From: Bacteroidales bacterium
GTDB taxonomy: Bacteria > Bacteroidota > Bacteroidia > Bacteroidales > SMBSF39
NCBI GenBank assembly: GCA_021107685.1
Contig: JAIOSH010000261.1
Span: 1-25,944 of the forward strand
Direction: 5' to 3'
Length of the DNA: 25,944 nt
Every line of letters begins with the position of its first letter. The stretch's first letter is position 1. A program made the position numbers and the translations under genes. The notes below the pieces were generated by a model. That model searched no databases, was not told where the DNA came from, and saw nothing but the letters and a program-made list of their open reading frames with translations. Positions 15,897-22,501 of this stretch are shown in pieces.

Positions 15897-17237
15897 TTAT
15901 TTTAAATATTCATTAATTGGACCATAAGCATGATAAAATCCGGTAAGCATTACCATGTTAACATCTTCTTCAGTATTAGCAACTTTGTCTGCAACTAATT
16001 TCTGTCCAATTTCGTTCGATATAATATTGTATTTTTTTGCAAGCTGTGCTCCTAATGTATTTATCTTATTGAGATCAGAGAAGAATGTACTTAACAACTT
16101 CTCTTTATTACCTTTAGTGAAATTCACTACTTTCCAAGGCTTATATGATTCGGGTAATTGTCCGAGCCTTTCATCACATTTTGTCATAAAATCTTCTATC
16201 AAAGCATATTCTTTTTTCTCCGGATCATAGATAGCAACCGGACGTGATCTTTCATATTTTAGGAAACCGTCTTTTTGAGATCCATCTGAATTTTGCCCTC
16301 CTTTAATGCCTGCTTCCATCAATTTATCAAGTAATGAACTATGCAAATGTTCGTCAGGCATATATGGATCCATAACGCTCATTATAAATTTTACAACATC
16401 TACACCTACATAATCAATTAACTGAAAAATTCCCATAGGACGAATAAGAAAATCCTGCGAAACCTTGTTTATCATATAAAGTGCTTCAACAAAAGGAATT
16501 TCATCAGATAATCCTTCAACTTCACTTATTGCGTGGAGTGAATCACGCATAAAATGACCATTTCCGATAAAGCCGGCAACATCATTTGAAGGAACTACCA
16601 TTTTTTTTAAGTTTTTAGCATACAATTTTGCAAAATCAACCATCTCATCAGAATTTTTTTCAGTAGTAATCAGTTCAACGAGTTTTTGAATAGCAGGCGG
16701 ATTATAAAAATGGAATCCAAGTATTCTGCCTTTGAGGTTTGAACCTTCATCTAAAACATGTATCGGTATTGATGAGGTGTTTGTAAAAAACCATGGTTTA
16801 TTAGGATTATTTATGTCGATTTGTGAAAAAATCTTCATCTTTAAATCCTTGTTTTCTATGATCGCTTCAAATATCAGCTTAGATTCATAAGCCGATTCAA
16901 TGGTTGTAACCGGTCTAACAATATTCATAACATCAAAGATATATTCTTCTATGATGTCGCCATTCTCGACCAGATCTTTTCTGTCTGCATAAAGTTTCCT
17001 GAGAAACACAGTTTTTTTCTCAGCAATTTTCATAACTTGCATTCTGAGATATTTCATCAAGCCTGCAAGTCCGGCTGGTGAAACATCCATAGCGTTTAAT
17101 ACAAACTGTTTTCCTTTATTTTCCGGTTTCAGGCTGATGTCAGCCATCTCTACAGCAGTCAGTAATAAAATACCACTTCCCATTTTACCTGCTGCGCCAA
17201 GTACCGTAACGTTTTGAAGTTTTTCTTCGTAATTCAT
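15897..17237 (-). CDS. 3-hydroxyacyl-CoA dehydrogenase
   Basis: 446 residues. N-terminal Rossmann fold with VLGAAGKMGSGI (12-23), then FEAIIENKDLK (123-133), and the active site GFHFYNPPAIQKLVELI (174-190). His176, Glu188 and Asn226 (NDVAGFIGN, 218-226) fall at the same spacing as the His158/Glu170/Asn208 trio of the human short-chain enzyme. The C-terminal helical domain has FQLIDYVGVDVV. It oxidises 3-hydroxyacyl-CoA with NAD. About 446 residues is longer than simple short-chain forms (about 280-310), with an extended tail from about 330 on. It lies between the hydratase and thiolase genes and has its own AAGGAG ribosome site. Confidence 0.92.
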   Translation of the reverse strand: MNYEEKLQNVTVLGAAGKMGSGILLLTAVEMADISLKPENKGKQFVLNAMDVSPAGLAGLMKYLRMQVMKIAEKKTVFLRKLYADRKDLVENGDIIEEYIFDVMNIVRPVTTIESAYESKLIFEAIIENKDLKMKIFSQIDINNPNKPWFFTNTSSIPIHVLDEGSNLKGRILGFHFYNPPAIQKLVELITTEKNSDEMVDFAKLYAKNLKKMVVPSNDVAGFIGNGHFMRDSLHAISEVEGLSDEIPFVEALYMINKVSQDFLIRPMGIFQLIDYVGVDVVKFIMSVMDPYMPDEHLHSSLLDKLMEAGIKGGQNSDGSQKDGFLKYERSRPVAIYDPEKKEYALIEDFMTKCDERLGQLPESYKPWKVVNFTKGNKEKLLSTFFSDLNKINTLGAQLAKKYNIISNEIGQKLVADKVANTEEDVNMVMLTGFYHAYGPINEYLK

Positions 17238-17243
17238 ATATTT

Positions 17244-17249
17244 CTCCTT
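17244..17249 (-). promoter_or_regulatory. Shine-Dalgarno for the 3-hydroxyacyl-CoA dehydrogenase gene
   Basis: AAGGAG on the minus strand, six bases before the ATG at 17237; the second strong ribosome site in this operon. Confidence 0.75.
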
Positions 17250-17270
17250 ATATTAAATTTAAATTATATA

Positions 17271-18038
17271 TTACCAATTTGGTTTTCTTTTTTCAAGAAA
17301 AGCACGCATTCCTTTTTCACCTTCATCTCCGAAAAGTGAACCGAATTCTTCTGATTCCAAATTACATCCTGTATTAAAATCAGAAAGCATACCATTTCTA
17401 CTAACTGCTTTTACTTTACGAACAGCTTTTGGACCTTTGGAAGCTATATTTTTTGCAATTTTCATAACCTCTTCCATTAATAATTCAGGTTCAACAACTT
17501 TTTGAACTAATCCAATACGTAATGCGTCAGCAGCATTAATTAAATCGGCTGTCATAAGCAAATACAATGCATCAGCAAGTCCTACAAGACGAGGTAATCT
17601 TTGCGTAGCTGCATATCCTGGTATTAATCCGAGGTTTACTTCCGGTTGTCCGAATTTCGCCTTGGAACTTGCAATACGGAAATCGCATCCCATTGCAAGC
17701 TCTAATCCACCTCCAAGTGCAAATCCGTTAATAGCAGCTATAACAGGAATTTCTAATTTTTCCAGGCTGCGAAAAGTATTCTGACCCGTTTTCGAAAAAG
17801 CTGTTCCCTGTTCAGGATTCATATCTACCATTTCAGCAATATCAGCTCCGGCAACAAAGGCTTTTCCCTCTCCTGTAATTATCATTACTTTAATTTCCGA
17901 ATTACCGGAAATTAAAGATATTATATCATCCATCTCCTGAAAAAACCTTATATTTAAAGCATTCATTGCTTCAGGACGGCTTATTGTTACAATTGCTATG
18001 CTATCCTCAATGTCTAATTTTATAATTTCATATTCCAT
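17271..18038 (-). CDS. Enoyl-CoA hydratase (crotonase family)
   Basis: 255 residues, normal for crotonases. Oxyanion-hole segments are FVAGADIAEM (61-70) and NGFALGGGLELAMGCD (104-119). Both catalytic glutamates are present, Glu113 (GGGLE) and Glu133 (FGQPEVNLGLIPG), 20 residues apart as in rat Glu144/Glu164, so it should be an active hydratase. The C-terminus GEKGMRAFLEKRKPNW is also typical. It hydrates trans-2-enoyl-CoA to 3-hydroxyacyl-CoA for the next enzyme. It is the first gene of the operon, 33 bp upstream of the dehydrogenase. Similarity to short-chain (crotonyl-CoA) hydratases is an impression only. No Shine-Dalgarno is seen for this gene, unlike the next two. Confidence 0.95.
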   Translation of the reverse strand: MEYEIIKLDIEDSIAIVTISRPEAMNALNIRFFQEMDDIISLISGNSEIKVMIITGEGKAFVAGADIAEMVDMNPEQGTAFSKTGQNTFRSLEKLEIPVIAAINGFALGGGLELAMGCDFRIASSKAKFGQPEVNLGLIPGYAATQRLPRLVGLADALYLLMTADLINAADALRIGLVQKVVEPELLMEEVMKIAKNIASKGPKAVRKVKAVSRNGMLSDFNTGCNLESEEFGSLFGDEGEKGMRAFLEKRKPNW

Positions 18039-18047
18039 AATTATAAG

Positions 18048-18081
18048 ATTAATTTTGAAAAATTAATTTTTCAAAATTAAT
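18048..18081 (-). promoter_or_regulatory. Perfect 16-bp palindrome in the leader of the CoA operon
   Basis: ATTAATTTTGAAAAAT, 2-nt centre, ATTTTTCAAAATTAAT. It lies between the predicted promoter (18125-18154) and the start codon (18038), ending 10 bp from the codon. It could be an operator for a dimeric regulator or an RNA hairpin hiding the start. Confidence 0.5.
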
Positions 18082-18124
18082 TAAAAAATATATATTACAA
18101 AATTCCTCTGAATTTTATTTATAC

Positions 18125-18154
18125 CAAATATATTTAATCTGAATTATGCACAAA
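18125..18154 (-). promoter_or_regulatory. Candidate promoter of the CoA operon
   Basis: Read on the minus strand: TTTG (18154-18151), 18-bp spacer, TATATTTG (18132-18125), a full match to the Bacteroidota consensus. The leader to the ATG would be about 80 nt. Confidence 0.65.
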
Positions 18155-18172
18155 TTTTTGATTAATAGAATT

Positions 18173-18202
18173 TCAATAGCCCCGTCCTTTAGGAGCTATT
18201 GA
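18173..18202. repeat. Hairpin repeat TCAATAGC...GCTATTGA
   Basis: Eight-bp perfect arms (18173-18180 and 18195-18202) around CCCGTCCTTTAGGA. This resembles small GTCC-TTTAGGAC-type intergenic palindromes found in Bacteroidota; function unknown. Confidence 0.5.
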
Positions 18203-18280
18203 TAGTTCTTTTACATAAAGTGTATGAATTAATCAGGTTATAAAAATGAAAGGGGGAAAAGTAAAAAGTTGATTTGTATA

Positions 18281-18433
18281 TTATTGTGTTATTAGAGTTA
18301 ATTTAACAATATTTTCAACAGCAATTAATAAAAAAATGAAAACTACCACTAATAAAAACAAAACAAAAGTAGGATTTATTTTAATTAAAGGAATTTTTTT
18401 AAAACTTAAAGCAAGATTTCGTATTGATTTCAT
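18281..18433 (-). CDS. Possible small single-span membrane protein
   Basis: A 50-residue frame: a basic N-terminus (MKSIRNLALSFKKIPLIK), then one hydrophobic helix (about 22-42, FVLFLLVVVFIFLLIAVE) and a short tail. ATG 18433, TAA 18281. The charge-then-helix layout is what a real small inner-membrane protein would show, but AT-rich DNA gives such frames by chance, and no promoter or terminator supports it. The flanking 18203-18280 and 18434-18490 stretches hold nothing else I recognise. Confidence 0.3.
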   Translation of the reverse strand: MKSIRNLALSFKKIPLIKINPTFVLFLLVVVFIFLLIAVENIVKLTLITQ

Positions 18434-18491
18434 AAATAAATTTCCTATATTAAATTTTCAGATTGTTTTTAATAAGATGGATTATAACAAA

Positions 18492-18549
18492 AAAAGGTTG
18501 CGTTAGGAATAAATTTTATTATGAAAAAATGTAAAACGCAACCCTTTTA
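18492..18549. promoter_or_regulatory. Long-range hairpin upstream of the ECF sigma gene
   Basis: AAAAGGTTGCGTT (18492-18504) pairs with AACGCAACC plus CTTTT (18535-18548), 9 bp perfect and more with one bulge, around a 30-nt AT-rich loop. Read on the minus strand the stem is followed by seven T, as in a terminator; on the plus strand the T-run is short. It could insulate the sigma gene or act in its leader. Confidence 0.45.
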
Positions 18550-18655
18550 TTAAAAATTTCATCTAATAAATATTATAATAAATTTATTCTATTTATTTTT
18601 TTTATAAATTAGTGGTTTTAAAAAAATATTGATTTTGTGAAAAAATAAGTGCTTT

Positions 18656-19213
18656 GTGGACCAACAATTTATTAAAAAAATAATTCAAGGATGTATTTCC
18701 GGTGAAAGAAAAGCACAGGAAAAACTGTTTAATCTTTTTTCGGAAGAAATGTTTGGAATTTGTCTGTACTATTCTAAAGATTACACTGAAGCCGAAGATA
18801 CTTTACACGATGGTTTCATAAAAATATTTAAGAATATATCAAAATTTAAAAACATAGGTTCTTTTACCGGATGGATAAGAAAGATTATAATAAATACTGC
18901 TTTGGAAAAATACAGAAAACAACATCATCTGTATGCTGTAATTGATGAATATGAAAATATTGAAGATATTAACAGGGAAAATGTTATTGATAATCTTTCT
19001 GCACAGGATTTGATAAAATTAATACGGGAACTATCACCAAAATACAGGATGGTTTTTAACCTTTATGCTATTGATGGATTTTCACATAAGGAGATTAGTG
19101 AAATGCTTGGTATCTCCGAGGGAACATCAAAGTCAAACCTGGCAAGAGCAAGATCAATACTTCAAAAAAAAGTTAAAAAATATTTTTACTCTCCAGTAAA
19201 AAAAATAAAATGA
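18656..19213 (+). CDS. ECF-type RNA polymerase sigma factor (GTG start)
   Basis: 185 residues. Region 2 spans about 25-92 (LFNLFSEEMFGICLYY, AEDTLHDGFIKIFKNISKF, GSFTGWIRKIIINTALEKYRK) and region 4 about 118-172 (LSPKYRMVFNLYAIDGFSHKEISEMLGISEGTSKSNLARAR). Regions 1 and 3 are absent, as in ECF factors. GTG 18656 is the only start codon after the in-frame stop at 18638. It overlaps the next gene by four bases (ATGA), so both are made together, as for sigma/anti-sigma pairs. It would direct RNA polymerase to envelope or outer-membrane genes; its promoter motif is not known. Confidence 0.93.
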   Translation: MDQQFIKKIIQGCISGERKAQEKLFNLFSEEMFGICLYYSKDYTEAEDTLHDGFIKIFKNISKFKNIGSFTGWIRKIIINTALEKYRKQHHLYAVIDEYENIEDINRENVIDNLSAQDLIKLIRELSPKYRMVFNLYAIDGFSHKEISEMLGISEGTSKSNLARARSILQKKVKKYFYSPVKKIK

Positions 19214-20571
19214 AAAAAGATATAAAAAATATTGACAAATTATTTAAGGATATACTAAAAGGTTATAAAGAAAAAACCCCGATTTATGCTTGGGATAAAT
19301 TAAATAATGACTTGCATAAATCCAATAAAATCATAAATTTTTCTTATACTAAGTGGGCTGCCGCTTCTGTTGCAATCCTTTTAGCTTTTATAACAGGATA
19401 TTATATTGCTAAATACAATTTTAATACTGAAGTTGTATCATATAATCCACCTCAACAACAAGATAATCTATTAACTGATAACTCAATATCAGAAGATTTT
19501 TCAGTAATTGAACCGATTGAAAATAAAAGTGATAATCTAAATATAAAAGATGAAAAAATATATGAAAATAAAATCAATACTAACACTTCCGATTTAAAAA
19601 ATAAAAACAAACCAGAAACTGATGTAATTAAAACACCTTTATCAGACATTACAAAAAATGACACAAAGCACAAAACAAATGATATAGCATTAAAGAAAGA
19701 ACCATCTATTAAACAAATAAAAAAAATTAATAATGATATTAGTCAGAAACACTTAGAAACTGTTAACGCTATTAATAATAAAAATCTAATCGAACAATTT
19801 GATATTCCAAAAACAAAAAATACTTCACGATGGACTGTCGGTGGTCAGTTTTCGCCAATATATTCATACAGAGATATTAAACAGGATGGGGAAATAAAAC
19901 CACCTTTAGACAATGATATGAATACAAATTATTATGATAATGTTGAAGAAGGATTACTGTCTTTTGCAGGCGGTTTAAGTATTAATTATCAAGTTAAAAA
20001 TAAATGGAGTATTCAATCGGGAGTTTATTATTCAAAAATAGGACAGGTTAATACTGATGCCTTAACCTATAAATATTCCGATAATACGTTTTATCTGTAT
20101 TCTATAAATACTTCAACCGGATTTTTTGAAATTAAGCATGAAGATATCCCGTCTGAAATTGATAGAATACCTCAGACTAAAGATTCTTTGGATGTTGCTT
20201 CTCTAATGGAGTCAAATATTATTCAAAATTTTGAATATTTTGAGATACCCCTATTAATTAAATTTAAAGTTATTGATAAGCGAATAGATATTAATTTATT
20301 AGGAGGAATAAGTACAGGCATTCTAACTGGAAATAATTCCTATATTGAACATGATCAACAAAAGCATGAAATAGGAAAAATTGAGAATTTAAATACATTT
20401 ATTTACAGTAGTACAATAGCTATTGGATTTGAATATAAAATTTTAAAAAAATTATCTGTTAATATGGAGCCTACATTTAAATACTCTTTAAGACCTATTA
20501 ATAAAGATAATACTTTCAAATATTTCCCTTATTCTTTTGCATGGTTTACAGGTTTGAATTATACTCTGTAG
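19210..20571 (+). CDS. Probable trans-envelope anti-sigma/outer-membrane beta-barrel fusion protein
   Basis: 453 residues in three parts. Residues 1-47 are cytoplasmic and charged (DIKNIDKLFKDILKGYKEKTP, YAWDKLNNDL), the position of an anti-sigma segment. Residues 48-68 are one hydrophobic helix (WAAASVAILLAFITGYYIA). Residues about 72-200 are a Lys/Asn/Asp-rich low-complexity linker. Residues about 205-453 look like a small outer-membrane beta-barrel (SRWTVGGQFSPIYSYRD, WSIQSGVYYSKIG, YFEIPLLIKFKV, INLLGGISTGILTGN, ending FAWFTGLNYTL) of the PorT/OMP_b-brl_2 kind. The gene overlaps the sigma gene by four bases. The natural reading is a single chain running from cytoplasm to outer membrane that restrains the sigma factor; that role is inferred from layout. 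Confidence 0.7.
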   Translation: MKKDIKNIDKLFKDILKGYKEKTPIYAWDKLNNDLHKSNKIINFSYTKWAAASVAILLAFITGYYIAKYNFNTEVVSYNPPQQQDNLLTDNSISEDFSVIEPIENKSDNLNIKDEKIYENKINTNTSDLKNKNKPETDVIKTPLSDITKNDTKHKTNDIALKKEPSIKQIKKINNDISQKHLETVNAINNKNLIEQFDIPKTKNTSRWTVGGQFSPIYSYRDIKQDGEIKPPLDNDMNTNYYDNVEEGLLSFAGGLSINYQVKNKWSIQSGVYYSKIGQVNTDALTYKYSDNTFYLYSINTSTGFFEIKHEDIPSEIDRIPQTKDSLDVASLMESNIIQNFEYFEIPLLIKFKVIDKRIDINLLGGISTGILTGNNSYIEHDQQKHEIGKIENLNTFIYSSTIAIGFEYKILKKLSVNMEPTFKYSLRPINKDNTFKYFPYSFAWFTGLNYTL

Positions 20572-20654
20572 TAATCAATAAACTTTTGCTAATTTAACAC
20601 AATTTCAGTCTGGAATAATATAATTTAAAATAATAAGATAATGGAAGGGTATAT

Positions 20655-21404
20655 TTAACGCCTTTTTCGCATTGGATATTTACCCCTTTTATTTCCGTAT
20701 TTAGTAGTAGTAGTAGATAAAAGGTTCTTGATTTTATATGTTACACCAATTGATAAATATGTATAATAGTCATAATTATCATTCTTTCTTTGTGTATCCA
20801 ATGCGTCATTTTGAGCTTGTCGTATAGCCATATCTCCCGTAATATTTATCCTGTCATTTATTTCATAAAAAACTCCGAATCCAAAAAAATAAACAAACTC
20901 AGGTACTCCGGTATTTTGTTCTTCCGAATCTTTTGACGGATCAAAGTAATTTAATTTTGATTTAAATATAAACTGTCCTATTCCCACATAACCAACAAAA
21001 AACATTTTCGAATTATTATATGGAAATACTAAATTAATAAAATTTACGGTTCCATGAAAATTATATTCAAAAATACTTGCTTCAAAACTTGACTTGCTAT
21101 TTTCCCCTTTTAAACTTCCTGATAGTAAATGACCTCCTACTGAAAATATATTATTTATATATTTTGTGCCTATCAATCCAAAGGCTATACCGCTTTCATT
21201 AGATAATTTTTTTACAAAATCTTCGTCATAGAAACTAACATCACCATAAAATGATGTTTCTCCAAAATTTAAATTAACTGACCAATCTTCCCAAAACGCA
21301 GGTTTTTTTAACCCGCCCCATTGCTGAGAATAATTCTTTTCAAATAAAAGAAAAGAAAAAAATATTGTAAGAAATATAATATTATAATATGTTTTATTTG
21401 ACAT
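20655..21404 (-). CDS. Outer-membrane beta-barrel protein with basic C-terminal tail
   Basis: 249 residues. Signal peptide 1-27 (IIFLTIFFSFLLF, cleavage near NYSQ-Q), then alternating amphipathic strands (WSVNLNFGETSFYGDVSF, GIAFGLIGTKYINNIFSVGG, MFFVGYVGIGQFIFKSKL, FVYFFGFGVFYEINDRINITGD, YYTYLSIGVTYKI), typical of an 8-strand outer-membrane barrel. The barrel is followed by a 25-residue Thr- then Arg/Lys-rich tail ending RGKYPMRKRR, which would protrude into the periplasm. It is convergent with the sigma/barrel pair with an 83-bp gap. No ligand or partner can be named. Confidence 0.8.
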   Translation of the reverse strand: MSNKTYYNIIFLTIFFSFLLFEKNYSQQWGGLKKPAFWEDWSVNLNFGETSFYGDVSFYDEDFVKKLSNESGIAFGLIGTKYINNIFSVGGHLLSGSLKGENSKSSFEASIFEYNFHGTVNFINLVFPYNNSKMFFVGYVGIGQFIFKSKLNYFDPSKDSEEQNTGVPEFVYFFGFGVFYEINDRINITGDMAIRQAQNDALDTQRKNDNYDYYTYLSIGVTYKIKNLLSTTTTKYGNKRGKYPMRKRR

Positions 21405-21645
21405 TATTATAACTCCAAAACTTAAACAAAAACTTAAATTAATTTTACTATTATCTAACTTACAACTTAATTATAAATTATCTCTTTTAAATAAATTTAT
21501 AGAAATGATGCTTGTTTTGATAAAAAATAAAAAGTCAAATTTACAAAAATTTATTCAATCCGCAAATTATATTAAATTATTTTTGTAAAAAATTAAATTT
21601 TGAAAGGTTTTTCTCTACTAAAATAAAAATTTTTAAAAATAAATG

Positions 21646-21653
21646 TACTTTTG
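21646..21653 (+). promoter_or_regulatory. Candidate -7 box for the TPR lipoprotein gene
   Basis: TACTTTTG fits TAnnTTTG, 42 bp before the ATG at 21696. No TTTG at the usual -33 distance. The remainder of the 291-bp divergent gap (21405-21695) shows nothing else recognisable. Confidence 0.4.
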
Positions 21654-21695
21654 TCCGAAAATATATAATTAATCGGAATTAATAATATTTCCACA

Positions 21696-22400
21696 ATGAA
21701 ACTAATAATAAATACAAAAATCAAAAAACAATCATATAAAGTATTAATAAAATATTTTTCAGTTAATGTATTTATAATCTTATTTTTAACTGCCTGTGTT
21801 CAGAAAAATGCTGAAAATTATTTTAATAATGGTAATGTAAAATTTACGTTAAAAGATTACAATGGAGCAATACAAGATTACTCCAAAGCAATAGAGCTAA
21901 AGCCCGATTATTCTCTTGCTTATTATTCCAGGGCTATTTGTAGAAGTATGTTAGGAGATTATGAAAATGCAAAGTATGACTTTAACAAAGCAATTGAATT
22001 TAAACCTGATTATTTTGATGCATACATGAACAGGGCTTTTTATATTAAAGAAAAAACCGGTGATTATGCAGGAGCAATAGAAGATTATAATAAAGCTATA
22101 AATCTAAAGCAAGATGATAATGATGCTTTTGCTTATAATAACATGGGATATGCAAAATTTAAACTAAAAGATTACAATGGTGCTTTAGAAGACATTAAAA
22201 AATCAATAAACTTAAATAATAATAATTCTTATGCATTTCGAAACAGGGCATTAATATATTTTGAACTAAATAATAAAGATTCGGCTTGTATGGATATTAT
22301 AAAAGCATTGGAATTAGGTTTCACAGAAAAATACGGAAAAGAAGTAGAAGATTTATTTAATAAAAATTGTAACACAGAATTTTTACAGGAAGATAAATAA
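21696..22400 (+). CDS. TPR-repeat lipoprotein
   Basis: 234 residues. A long basic N-terminus and hydrophobic stretch (22-31) lead to a lipobox LTAC with Cys34 as the lipid site. From about 38 to 210 there are five tetratricopeptide repeats, e.g. GNVKFTLKDYNGAIQDYSKA, SRAICRSMLGDYENAKYDF, NNMGYAKFKLKDYNGALEDI. The repeats hold the W/L-G-Y-A-F-A-P type pattern. TPR domains bind protein partners; as a lipoprotein it would act at the periplasmic face of a membrane. It stands alone, convergent with the T9SS cargo gene. The partner is unknown. Confidence 0.85.
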   Translation: MKLIINTKIKKQSYKVLIKYFSVNVFIILFLTACVQKNAENYFNNGNVKFTLKDYNGAIQDYSKAIELKPDYSLAYYSRAICRSMLGDYENAKYDFNKAIEFKPDYFDAYMNRAFYIKEKTGDYAGAIEDYNKAINLKQDDNDAFAYNNMGYAKFKLKDYNGALEDIKKSINLNNNNSYAFRNRALIYFELNNKDSACMDIIKALELGFTEKYGKEVEDLFNKNCNTEFLQEDK

Positions 22401-22419
22401 TTAAAAATATTCAAGTCTA

Positions 22420-22452
22420 TTAAAAAAGGCAGGCTGCCATGATAGCCTGCCT
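22420..22452 (-). terminator. Intrinsic terminator of the T9SS cargo gene
   Basis: Read on the minus strand: AGGCAGGCT, 8-nt loop, AGCCTGCCT, then TTTTT. A GC-rich 9-bp stem with a T-run 50 bp after the stop codon at 22502. Confidence 0.85.
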
Positions 22453-22501
22453 AATAAAAAAAGAAAACAAGTCCTGAATCAGTATTTATAAATTATTTTT
22501 T

